In this document: positions 22,901 through 29,391 of the stretch, one piece after another | How positions within the stretch are numbered: the stretch's first letter is position 1 | How the letters are laid out: the number at the start of each line of letters is the position of its first letter | Source of the DNA: Bog-950 sp964493695 | GTDB lineage: Bacteria > Bacteroidota > Bacteroidia > Chitinophagales > LD1 | Length of the DNA: 64,000 nucleotides | Assembly: GCA_964493695.1 (NCBI GenBank) | Contig: CAZBPG010000002.1 | Span: 62,001-126,000 of the forward strand | Direction of reading: 5' to 3' | Translations under genes and position numbers: made by a program | Notes under the pieces: generated by a model | Seen by the model: only the letters and a program-made list of their open reading frames with translations | Told to the model about the DNA's origin: nothing | The model's database searches: none

Positions 22901-25565
22901 CAGAATTTTAGATGATGTGGCTTACCGCGATGTAGCAGGTGCTAAGGTTTATTCATCGGTGTTCTTTACAAGTACTTTTGGAGGCTTCAGCCCGCCACAG
23001 AATGTAGGTGGTGCTTCGCGTATACCTAACGGATTTGATTCTGATGCCACCAGCAATTGGATGCGGAATGAATTCACAGGCTTTGGTATTCCGGGCTTTA
23101 ATACCGCAACCCCTATATCGGTGGAGGCTATTAATACACCTGGGGCAGTAAATGCCAGGTACAATGTATGGACCGGTAACGTGAGCAACGATTGGTCGGT
23201 AGCTGCCAACTGGACTAATAACACAGTGCCTGCATTTACTATAGATGCAGTTATACCGAATGTAACAAATGACCCTGTTTTCCCTACAGGAGTTTACCAT
23301 GCTTCGGCCCGTTACCTGGTTTTGGAAAACAATTCTTCCTTGGATATGACCACCGGTGACTTGTCGGTTTACGCAAATGTTTTAACGGCCAATAACGTTA
23401 CTGTTACAAACGGTGTGTTAATCATGAGCGGCTCATCGGCTTCTACCGTTACAGCAAATAACATAACTTTAGAAAAGTTACACATCAATAACACGGCTGG
23501 AGTTACATTAATTGGAAACATTGCCCTTACCGATGCCCTCGTAATGCAGCAGGGCGATGTAACTAACAGCGGAAGCGTTACCTTAAAATCTAACCTGACC
23601 AGCTCAACCGGTTCAGCGGCTTACTTCGATAACTTCACCTATCCAGGCACAGCAGGTATCTTTACCGGTGACCTCACCCAGGAAGTTTATGTGCCTACCT
23701 CGGGTATACACATGATGGGTGGTATGGCGAGTACCTTCGACATTGCTACAGAGTTAACCGAATTGAATCTGGGTTCAAGCATCAATCCGGGCAACTATAT
23801 TATTTCTAACAATTGCAACTCACTGCAAACGGCAGGCAACTCACCTTATGGTCCGCTGTTAGCCTGGGACGAGCAGGCGACATTCCCTACTTCCTGTGCG
23901 CAGGAAGGATACAAGGTGATGGCCAGCGGCACAACCGCAAACGGTCAGGGGTTTGCAGCTAACATTAATGCAGGCACTACAGTATCGGTAACCGGTACAC
24001 CTAACATGGCTAATCCGGCAGGTTCCAATCCAACCCGCGGAATTACTTTGTCAACCGGTGCAACAATTAATACACCTACGCAAAGCGGCACTTCGATATA
24101 TAGCAACAACGGAAGCCCGTATACCACTATGCAGCGCGGCTGGAATCTGGTAGCTAACCCTTTCAATGCACCATGGAAATGGAGCAGAAAAGGAAACACC
24201 AACATCGGTGCACAGGCGTATCGCTGGATAACCACCGGAAACTTCAGAGGAACCTACCAGCCGGTGGCAGAAGGCGATGTGCTTGCTATCGGTCAGGGCT
24301 TATTTGTTCAGGCACTCAGCGCCACCACGCTTGAGTTTGACGGCACTCAACGTCAAACCTCCAGCACCGCGGTATTCCTGCAGACAACTTCAGGTCCCGA
24401 TTTGGAAGTGGTGGTGAGCGGTAACGGCTTCTCGGACGTGACCAATGTTCGTTTCAACGACCAGGNNNNNNNNNNTACATTCGATTCTGAAATGGATGCT
24501 TATAAACCATGGGGCAATATGGACCAGCCTACTTTGTTTACCGATGTAAACGGAATGAAGATATCTATCAATAACCTGCAGAGCATCAACAGCGCTCCGA
24601 ATGTAGTGATGGGACTGTTCCCGGGAACAAACGGTACTTATACCCTGTCCTTCAACAATCTCGGCAGCTTTGACCCCACCTCTTACATTTATTTAGAGGA
24701 CAAACAAACCGGTGGCCCGTGGTTAGATGTGAGAGCGAACAGCAGCTACACGTTTACTTCGAATACTACCGATGCGGTTGACCGTTTTGTGCTGCACTTT
24801 ACACCGGCTGCAGAAATTGCAACGGTAAACCAGAACTGCAACACACCGGGAACCATCAGTATCACTCAACAGGGAACTGCCGACTGGACTTATATTGTTA
24901 CCGATAACAACAATGCAACAATATCCAGCGGGTTACTTAACCAGGCTTCACCGGTTACTGTAACCGCACCGGCAGGAACCTACACACTTACACTCGTTGA
25001 CGCCAACAACTACACCGTGATGAAAACCATTACTGTAGATGGCTCTCAACCGGTTACTGCAACCGCTACGGTTTCTTCCACCGCAGTAGAAACTAACGAG
25101 GATGTAACATTTACTAATACCACACAAGATGCAGTAACCACTGTATGGGATTTTGGTGATGACAACACTTCAACCGATGCAACGGCTACACACAGCTACG
25201 CAACTGCCGGAACTTATACCGTAACGCTTACCGTGACCAATGAGGACGGTTGCAGTTCAACAATTGCTCAAACCATTACGGTTACCGAGAAAGTGGTTAG
25301 CGGTTTGAACAACATTACCGACAACAAGGGCATCCGCATCTGGGGCAACGAGAATAAAGTGTTCATTGACTTCAGTAAACAGATGAAGGTTGATGCCGAA
25401 ATCCAGATTTACAATTTGTTGGGTCAGCAGTTGGTTAACGATAGGTTTGGCAGAAGCACGGTTTACTCCAAATCAATCCATAATCTAGAAGCGGCTTATA
25501 TGATAGTAAGAGTGAAGAACGATGGTGTAGTTACTACGAAGAAGGTGCTTATTACCAATAAGTAA
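13998..25565 (+). CDS. Giant multidomain T9SS-exported surface protein
   Basis: The protein has 3855 residues. An N-terminal signal (about residues 26-46, KNLLAAAVLLLFTTSKSWG) and a type A T9SS sorting domain (about 3770-3855, GLNNITDNKGIRIWGNENKV..., IYNLLGQQL, ending KKVLITNK) mark export and surface anchoring. Between them I see beta-solenoid-like Thr/Ser/Asn-rich repeats (about 47-660); FN3/Ig-like modules (about 668-915); a right-handed beta-helix region (about 915-1675); an FN3 domain interrupted by a lamin-tail-like domain (about 1870-2135); further FN3-like modules (2136-2255, 2375-2490); two choice-of-anchor-D (ASPM/SPD-2/Hydin) domains (2262-2374, 2741-2858); a lectin-like jelly roll (2495-2738); a second lamin-tail-like domain (2859-3050); a W-rich beta region from 3055; and a PKD domain (3690-3765). 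It is likely an adhesin or matrix component. A 10-N gap lies at residue 3490. Confidence 0.93.
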   Translation: MANSTLPCNVLNKVLSTRTALTGKPFSKNLLAAAVLLLFTTSKSWGGVKTATISANIAYGSIVWTPAGAPVAGDDVVLNNNTANTYTVSAVPAAIPATGSFASFTIGGSGSGRIVLTGATSTVWTTAFVANNNVTFGGGTVALGVSLTSAAMTSATSSVATAKNVIITFGSTIGIGTGGILTVNGTGSISINGNATGLLTTANTQVVVTNGASITYTLTGQACQPAAMTVLSGGTLYITGASGSNTISQFPAAAISMAGTLRIGGNLATVGGSNNISYTGTPILRYSNTGAFSATIREFPATGVSTVIRDGTSGQTVTLNGDITRSITTLTMTSGHLALTSSDNLTVTGASTWTTNNITVPASSTLTLSGAISNNGTTIVASGGAVALTGAGGTMNFNNTTAQIQLTSTGALNITSTHATPLTRTSGIITATGGSCTVSFSPASAQNWTVPASLMSGTWALATLTLNMGTTGSVVLNNTNNITVATNFNLTSGKTIINTGYIQLAVGCNFIGTPGVDNMIVTSSTGDFRRVIGSNGIGYNFPIGENTGTAEYSGFALTFASGASSQVVGFRVVDGIPTSNPAAYISRYWVSSFSGSTTYNYSMNLPYNGSTGDVVGSESLMKSAYRVSGSWISVGTVNTSSDLIGYSGLTSATGPLTTNNQFTGLDVACATPTAPNSFNLSAISNSSTPVTMAGTVGFSATTNVTGLVIFANSTNTPAAPADGVDYAVGDVLPSGAICIYKGGTPSTSMAWSYDASLTGGTDLSPSTFYYFNSFSYSSGATCNTRYSSTYVASTMGPGITAGTYPTVGNCVGVQTASFPYTATTGAPDQYNIVWDNLNSDAIAAGFVNVQAGATYTTGFTSLPASPVSIAIPAGVAPGVYTGKLNVKNSSTGYTILDNGGGTASLQTVQVTVVANTGISGTKTVGTGGDYLTFNGASGLFAAINTNGLSGNLTVNVISDITETTTTALNQVANYCGGPFTITIQPVDATLRTISGSLATSLIQFAGADNITVDGNYSGEGRYLRFKNTNTSTGNVFYLTNDASFINIANCDIQGISSNAANAVINIGAGTATGNNNIYIDNNLIHDAGTGLYPLQLIYSNGSAGFPNNTISITNNELYNFSSFGGGAGARRAYAINVTNTGNGSNWTITGNSVYNTFIDGTGFQTAISFVPGVSSTNNTISSNWIGGKSANGGTANTPWQNSYDNYSSGENRGVGIIVTAGDVLVDDNKITNIWWSNGDYSGFVCLHILGATNVTVTNNEFGSGTAGTPDNTKIIRVSGGGVSLGAAPGYIYGVWNQSTNSSTTTYDGNNFYYLWQSGGCSSCEGGNVHCIAHQTAGPAIITNNVINGAQGSGYYWNQYGFRVEPSTSTSGNMIANNIVAGPYVNGSGVGSGVTNVGIYVRALGTNTVSGTIKENVVWDMRSNEVEGYTEGIYILANGGGNGNWNITNNQVTLKNNGNTGVPIGLYGIEVDLNSASTTTVDYNSVYISGSNGGSPVNGYDFSSYAFFRYPNQTGTVTGDATTIRNNIFINTRVVSNGLTSGHYAIANLANSLTNWSVSDNNLLVTGNGSKSFLGYYGANRATLSDWQTATGKDAGSFTATYTSGSSNFASTTLNPDNLFNNALSDLHISFLDLESNKFADNRAAVVSTVTDFDGDARDVTTPDIGADEFTVPSHFIATTTASYGPFCTNASSNVSVAYSSIGTFTGTFHVQISDASGVFPSNTNDNLIGSGTSPISATVPSGLAAGTGYKVRVINNGPDTYGVSNPAAFTINAAPATPTFTAATSTNNNLTPCLVSNNYTINPQSGYNYSWSVPVGWGAVTGGTTNQITVTPSLAAGNVTASVTIAGCAAATASLSVAPITIPAAPVANGNITPQTTGVNATDFTANWGAVSSASGYYLDVSASPTFGSTIYATDLFISEYVEGSSSNKYIEIYNGTGADVGLADYRLRLYVNGGSSPTNDIQLSGNLSAGSTIVYKNTSAAAYGGSATSNAAVNFTGDDAVALYKISTTSNVDIIGRIGEDPGTAWASGVHSTGEKTLVRKVTVTGGVTTNPAGGFPTMVTEWDVYNQDDVSHLGSHTYNFTPSFVAPYNNYPVNGTAQAVTGLTTGDTYYYRVRATNACGTSVNSNVVEVTTVSACTAPSANATNLSNTTPAATTSIGLSWTAGTGADGYVVAIRTTDNDFSALTFPDAASLPAAGSSPWADNEVTNVVTGATATIPDLAPNTPYYFKVYAYRDCSGTYKFNNNNATDNPLSTATAVPASEISIKRTSNSVDVADGSTFSFGSVNVGSPLSIQFTIENAASATGDLTIPAVLSAGAPFSITGQPGATTLAPGASTTFTVLYTPVSGFSSYAFSFVNNDGNENPFNITFEGTGVPACVAPNPVTNVTLTPGAGNITGVIDAPAGGATGYLVVRNATGTLSGTPSGSYNFGDAFGTGTVVAYGTSTAFTSGGLNNNSAYYYFVFAYNNTGCFGGPAYAAGYNESETTLNLPYQAFDNFNRNNNNSVGEPSSLPGTNWAETESGATSARISANALMLERDGNGGTNGREYVSFDMSGKYPTTFSSAGSKLEWYFNVRQTRQDPAGFDGGNYGCAFILGSTSADVTSGDGYAVAMGNQGGGAATTEGIHLIKFTNGLDANSNLANVVSYFPGSFIIENEWSIKVTYDPATDDWQLFARNDGTYDGSFADPTTVTNTELRGTQMDDTYVSGNLSYLIPYWNRASGSSEYARFDNISVPLAEVNSSEIKVEYTTNNPVNIADGTSYNFGPVQVTGGTYTADFTITNIGTTNLSLGAISITGADAADFSYTSPGTASLAPNAAAAFTITFNPSSAGPQTADFSMINGDTDENPFNFTLNGEGTNTLPVINEFVADINGTDTYEYVEVFGEGSKNYSNLWVLGVEGDASNTGRIENVYQVGTTNAGGYWMNTVSGTDNIENNTITYILVEGFTGALNDFIDANGDGTIDNKPWNRILDDVAYRDVAGAKVYSSVFFTSTFGGFSPPQNVGGASRIPNGFDSDATSNWMRNEFTGFGIPGFNTATPISVEAINTPGAVNARYNVWTGNVSNDWSVAANWTNNTVPAFTIDAVIPNVTNDPVFPTGVYHASARYLVLENNSSLDMTTGDLSVYANVLTANNVTVTNGVLIMSGSSASTVTANNITLEKLHINNTAGVTLIGNIALTDALVMQQGDVTNSGSVTLKSNLTSSTGSAAYFDNFTYPGTAGIFTGDLTQEVYVPTSGIHMMGGMASTFDIATELTELNLGSSINPGNYIISNNCNSLQTAGNSPYGPLLAWDEQATFPTSCAQEGYKVMASGTTANGQGFAANINAGTTVSVTGTPNMANPAGSNPTRGITLSTGATINTPTQSGTSIYSNNGSPYTTMQRGWNLVANPFNAPWKWSRKGNTNIGAQAYRWITTGNFRGTYQPVAEGDVLAIGQGLFVQALSATTLEFDGTQRQTSSTAVFLQTTSGPDLEVVVSGNGFSDVTNVRFNDQXXXXTFDSEMDAYKPWGNMDQPTLFTDVNGMKISINNLQSINSAPNVVMGLFPGTNGTYTLSFNNLGSFDPTSYIYLEDKQTGGPWLDVRANSSYTFTSNTTDAVDRFVLHFTPAAEIATVNQNCNTPGTISITQQGTADWTYIVTDNNNATISSGLLNQASPVTVTAPAGTYTLTLVDANNYTVMKTITVDGSQPVTATATVSSTAVETNEDVTFTNTTQDAVTTVWDFGDDNTSTDATATHSYATAGTYTVTLTVTNEDGCSSTIAQTITVTEKVVSGLNNITDNKGIRIWGNENKVFIDFSKQMKVDAEIQIYNLLGQQLVNDRFGRSTVYSKSIHNLEAAYMIVRVKNDGVVTTKKVLITNK
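24466..24475. other. Assembly gap (10 N)
   Basis: Ten undetermined bases lie within the giant gene. The frame on both sides matches the usual T9SS-protein motif 'FN..AT..FDS..DAYK', with FNDQ before and TFDSEMDAYKPWG after. The real gap is therefore likely close to the shown length and no frameshift is implied. Confidence 0.99.
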
Positions 25566-25593
25566 AACTCTAAATCCCTTGAAGGGAACTTAA

Positions 25594-25630
25594 ATACAAA
25601 CGCCTCTCAGTTTTTGAGAGGCGTTTGTAT
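25594..25630. terminator. Strong bidirectional hairpin terminator
   Basis: ATACAAACGCCTCTCA pairs perfectly with TGAGAGGCGTTTGTAT over 16 bp around a GTTTT loop. It lies between the ends of two converging genes, the giant surface protein (+) and the sigma factor (-), and can serve both. Confidence 0.9.
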
Positions 25631-25654
25631 TTATGGCTTTCAGAGCCGGGTTGT

Positions 25655-26236
25655 TTATCGGATGACTACCTGGTTTTCTTCCATCAGCCTTCTCAGGTTA
25701 ATCAGCGCGTAGCGCATTCTTCCCAAACAGGTATTCATCGGAGATTTTGTATAATCCGAAACTTCCTTGAAGCTGAAGTTGAAGAAATGGCGGAGTATCA
25801 CTACTTCTTTTTGTTCTTCGGGCAGCTGCTCAATTAACTCTTTCAGCTTGCCCTCAAACTTTTCCAGATGAATATGCTCTTCTACAGGAATATCTTCAAA
25901 CTTCATGTATTTAAAAACATCATCGCCCTCACTGGTAACAATACCCGGAGTGCGTTTCAGTTTACGGAAATGGTCAATGCATAAATTGTACGCAATGCGC
26001 GCCACCCAGGGGGCAAATTTGCCTTCCTCGTTGTACTTACCCCTGCGGAGGTAGTCAATGGCTTTGATATACGTCTCCTGAAAAATATCTTCAGCGAGAT
26101 AGCTATCCTTTACCATGAGGTAGATGGATGTGTAAATTTTGTCCTTGTGACGGATGATTAATCTCTCAAGGGCAAGTTCGTTGCCAGCGAGGTACTGGTC
26201 TACCAGTTCCTGATCGCTCAATAAATGAGTGCGCAT
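25655..26236 (-). CDS. ECF-type RNA polymerase sigma factor
   Basis: A 193-residue sigma-70 family protein starting at ATG 26236 (MRTHLLSDQELVDQYLAGN). An in-frame start at 26284 would add 16 residues not typical of the family. Region 2 is clear: ALERLIIRHKDKIYTSIYLMVKDSYLAEDIFQETYIKAI, then APWVARIAYNLCIDHFR. Region 4 is LPEEQKEVVILRHFFNFSFKEVSDYTKSPMNTCLGRMRYALINLRRLM. There is no anti-sigma gene next to it. It converges on the giant surface gene, and divergent from it is uvrA. The regulon cannot be told from sequence. Confidence 0.93.
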   Translation of the reverse strand: MRTHLLSDQELVDQYLAGNELALERLIIRHKDKIYTSIYLMVKDSYLAEDIFQETYIKAIDYLRRGKYNEEGKFAPWVARIAYNLCIDHFRKLKRTPGIVTSEGDDVFKYMKFEDIPVEEHIHLEKFEGKLKELIEQLPEEQKEVVILRHFFNFSFKEVSDYTKSPMNTCLGRMRYALINLRRLMEENQVVIR

Positions 26237-26464
26237 GTGGTTACGTTTTATGGTTAAAAAAACGTAGAGGTCATGTATAGGCAACTTTGTTTTTGCGGAT
26301 AACGGAATTCAATTCCAGCGAACGAAAACCTGAATCCTGATTAAAAAAATAATTAAAAAACCAAACGCAGGTCATCTTGTTCCGGATAGCTGTACCATTA
26401 CGGTTACAACAGAAAAAACAAACGACAACCCGAAGTAGAGGAGAGTTCGATACTTAAATTTTAA

Positions 26465-26494
26465 TTGAATAAAAAGCCCTAAAAATTACCTTTG
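26465..26494 (+). promoter_or_regulatory. Canonical Bacteroidota promoter for uvrA
   Basis: TTG at 26465-26467, then exactly 19 bp, then TACCTTTG at 26487-26494 fits the TTG-N19-TAnnTTTG consensus of the Bacteroidota housekeeping sigma factor. The uvrA start lies about 50 bp downstream. The 260-bp region (26285-26544) between the divergent sigma and uvrA genes holds nothing else I recognise. Confidence 0.8.
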
Positions 26495-26544
26495 CAAACC
26501 TTAGAAAAAGTGAAGTAGATATTAGATTGCTATAGGACCTGTTT

Positions 26545-29373
26545 TTGATTTATGCTACCGAAGATAAAAAAATAAAATTGAAACTTCCAAATAAATTTTC
26601 TGCCAGCGAAAAAAAAATCTTTATCAAAGGCGCCCGCGTTCACAATTTGAAGAACGTGGATGTTGAACTGCCCAAGAACAAATTCATCGTGATAACCGGA
26701 GTTTCCGGCTCGGGCAAATCTTCACTCACTATTGATACACTATATGCCGAAGGACAAAGAAGATACGTTGAATCGCTCTCTTCCTACGCGCGCCAGTTCC
26801 TCAACCGTATGGACAAACCCGATGTAGATTATATCAAAGGATTGTGCCCTGCTATTGCTATTGAACAAAAAGTGTCCACGCGAACCACCCGTTCTACAGT
26901 TGGCTCGCTTACCGAGGTATACGATTATCTGCGGCTTTTGTTCGCCCGGATTGGGGAAACCTATTCGCCTAAAACAGGTGAGTTGGTAATTAAGAACGAG
27001 GTAATGGATGTGGTGGATTTTATTTTTAAGCAAATTGAAGGCGATAAAATATTTATCTATTTCGAAGATAAGGTGCGTGAGAAGTTTGCGGACGATTTAA
27101 AACTTCTATTACAAAAAGGATTTACCAGAATAAAGTTTGGCGAAGAGGTCGCCAAGATTGAAGAGTTGTTGGAGAACAAAGAAGCTTTGAAGAAAAAACA
27201 AACTTCTATAAAGGTACTGGTAGATAGATTGGTGGTAAAACACGATGATGAGGATTTAAAATCACGTGCGGCAGATTCCGTTCAGACAGCTTTTAGTGAA
27301 GGTCATGGTGATTGTGTAATTGAATATGGAGAAGGGAAATCGAAATCGTTTTCCAACAAGTTTGAAGCAGACGGAATTTCGTTTGAAGAACCGAATCCTA
27401 ATTTCTTCAACTTCAACAATCCTTACGGTGCCTGCAAAACCTGCGAAGGTTTCGGAACAGTGATGGGCATTGATGAAGATTTAATTTTTCCGGATAAAGA
27501 GTTGTCGGTTTATGAAGGTGCTGTTTCTCCATGGAAAGGCGAGAAGATGAGTGAATGGGCCGAGCCGCTGATAAAAAAAGGTGTGCTGTTCGATTTTCCC
27601 ATTCACCGTGCGTATAAAGACCTGGACGAAGAACACAAACAATTGCTTTGGAATGGTAACGAATATTTCAAAGGTCTGCATGATTTCTTCCGATATCTGG
27701 AAACCCAGAGCTACAAAATTCAATATCGCGTAATGCTTTCGCGCTTTCGCGGAAAAACTACTTGTCCTGATTGTAAAGGTTCACGCATTCGTAAAGATGC
27801 GCAGTATGTAAAAATTCAGGGGCGCAATATTTCGGAGCTAACGTTGCTGCCGATTAAGGAGTTATATGTGTTTTTTAGAGAGGTTAAACTTTCAGAAGCC
27901 GAGAACACCATTGCAAAACGAATTCTGCTGGAGATAAACGGCCGTTTGCAAACTATGATGGATGTGGGCTTGGGCTATCTTACACTAAACCGGTTGTCGA
28001 ATACACTTTCCGGAGGAGAAACACAGCGGATTAATCTCACCCGTTCGATAGGAAGTAACCTTACTTCTTCACTTTATATTTTAGATGAACCGAGCATTGG
28101 TCTTCACCAGCGCGATACCGAGCGTTTGATAAAAGTGCTGAAAAATCTCCGTGATTTAGGAAACACAGTGGTGATTGTTGAGCATGATGAAGACATTATG
28201 AAAACCAGCGACCACATTGTTGATATGGGACCTGAAGCCGGAATTTTGGGTGGAGAGGTGATGTATAACGGAAGTCCGAAAGAAATGCTGAAAGCAAAAA
28301 CGCTGACGGCAAAATACCTGAATGGCGATTTGGAAATTGCTTACAACATTAAAAGAAGAAAGCCATCGAACTGGATTGAAGTAGTGGGAGCAACGCAGCA
28401 TAACCTGAAAAACATCAGTGCTAAATTTCCGCTTGGTGCGTTAACTGTTGTGAGTGGGGTGAGCGGCTCAGGTAAAACCACTCTGATAAAAAAAATCCTT
28501 TACCCTGCCTTGATGCGAAGGTTTGACGGAGCAGGAGAAAAACCGGGAACCTTCAGGGAATTGAATGGCGATATGCAGCGCATTACTACGGTTGAAATGA
28601 TTGACCAGAATCCGTTGGGAAGAAGTTCGCGCTCTAATCCGGTGACATATGTGAAAGCGTATGACGGCATCCGCGATTTGTATGCACGGATGCAGCTTTC
28701 AAAAATCCGCGGTTATCAGCCGAAGGATTTTTCGTTTAACGTAGAAGGCGGCAGATGCGAAACCTGTAAGGGGGATGGAGAAGTGATTGTTGAGATGCAA
28801 TTTCTTGCCGATGTGCATTTGAAATGCGAAACCTGTAACGGGAAGAAATTCAAAGAAGAAGTTCTCGAAGTTCAATACAAAGGCAAGAACATTTATGAAA
28901 TTCTTGAATTGAGTGTGGATGAAGCGGTAGAATTTTTTGCAGATGACAATGACACAACTTCCAAACTTCTTCCGCTACAAAAAGTTGGTTTGGGCTATGT
29001 AAAGTTGGGGCAATCAAGTTCTACGTTGAGCGGTGGCGAAGCGCAACGCGTGAAACTGGCTTCGTTCTTAAATAAAGGCGCAGCACCCAATCCAATCCTA
29101 TTCATTTTCGATGAGCCTACTACCGGTTTGCATTTTCATGACATCAATAAACTGATGTCAAGTTTCAATCAGTTGATAGAAGCCGGACACTCTGTAATTG
29201 TGATTGAGCACAACATGGATGTGATAAAATGTGCCGATTGGCTGATTGATTTGGGTCCGGAAGGTGGCGATGAAGGAGGGCAACTTGTCTACCAGGGTAT
29301 ACCCGAGGGAATCCTTGGTGTAAAAACTTCGTATACGGCTAAGTATTTGCAACCTAAATTGCATCTCAATTAA
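26545..29373 (+). CDS. uvrA: Excinuclease ABC subunit A (UvrA)
   Basis: UvrA is the DNA-damage sensor ATPase of nucleotide excision repair and acts as a dimer that loads UvrB. It has 942 residues with two ABC modules: Walker A GVSGSGKSS (about residue 52) with signature LSGGETQRINLTRSIGS and DEPSIGLHQRD; and Walker A GVSGSGKTT (about 645) with signature LSGGEAQRVKLA and DEPTTGLHFHD. Zinc-finger cysteine pairs are seen in CKTCEGFG, CPDCKGS and CETCKGDGE...CETCNGKK. The start is a TTG at 26545, about 50 bp after a strong promoter; no in-frame ATG lies near the N-terminal conserved IFIKGARVHNLKNVDVELP. Confidence 0.97.
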   Translation: MIYATEDKKIKLKLPNKFSASEKKIFIKGARVHNLKNVDVELPKNKFIVITGVSGSGKSSLTIDTLYAEGQRRYVESLSSYARQFLNRMDKPDVDYIKGLCPAIAIEQKVSTRTTRSTVGSLTEVYDYLRLLFARIGETYSPKTGELVIKNEVMDVVDFIFKQIEGDKIFIYFEDKVREKFADDLKLLLQKGFTRIKFGEEVAKIEELLENKEALKKKQTSIKVLVDRLVVKHDDEDLKSRAADSVQTAFSEGHGDCVIEYGEGKSKSFSNKFEADGISFEEPNPNFFNFNNPYGACKTCEGFGTVMGIDEDLIFPDKELSVYEGAVSPWKGEKMSEWAEPLIKKGVLFDFPIHRAYKDLDEEHKQLLWNGNEYFKGLHDFFRYLETQSYKIQYRVMLSRFRGKTTCPDCKGSRIRKDAQYVKIQGRNISELTLLPIKELYVFFREVKLSEAENTIAKRILLEINGRLQTMMDVGLGYLTLNRLSNTLSGGETQRINLTRSIGSNLTSSLYILDEPSIGLHQRDTERLIKVLKNLRDLGNTVVIVEHDEDIMKTSDHIVDMGPEAGILGGEVMYNGSPKEMLKAKTLTAKYLNGDLEIAYNIKRRKPSNWIEVVGATQHNLKNISAKFPLGALTVVSGVSGSGKTTLIKKILYPALMRRFDGAGEKPGTFRELNGDMQRITTVEMIDQNPLGRSSRSNPVTYVKAYDGIRDLYARMQLSKIRGYQPKDFSFNVEGGRCETCKGDGEVIVEMQFLADVHLKCETCNGKKFKEEVLEVQYKGKNIYEILELSVDEAVEFFADDNDTTSKLLPLQKVGLGYVKLGQSSSTLSGGEAQRVKLASFLNKGAAPNPILFIFDEPTTGLHFHDINKLMSSFNQLIEAGHSVIVIEHNMDVIKCADWLIDLGPEGGDEGGQLVYQGIPEGILGVKTSYTAKYLQPKLHLN

Positions 29374-29391
29374 AGCCGAATTGTTTCTACT

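Noticed and set aside
24466..24475. Possible frameshift splitting the giant gene
   Set aside because: It is an N gap; flanking residues fit one conserved motif in one frame.
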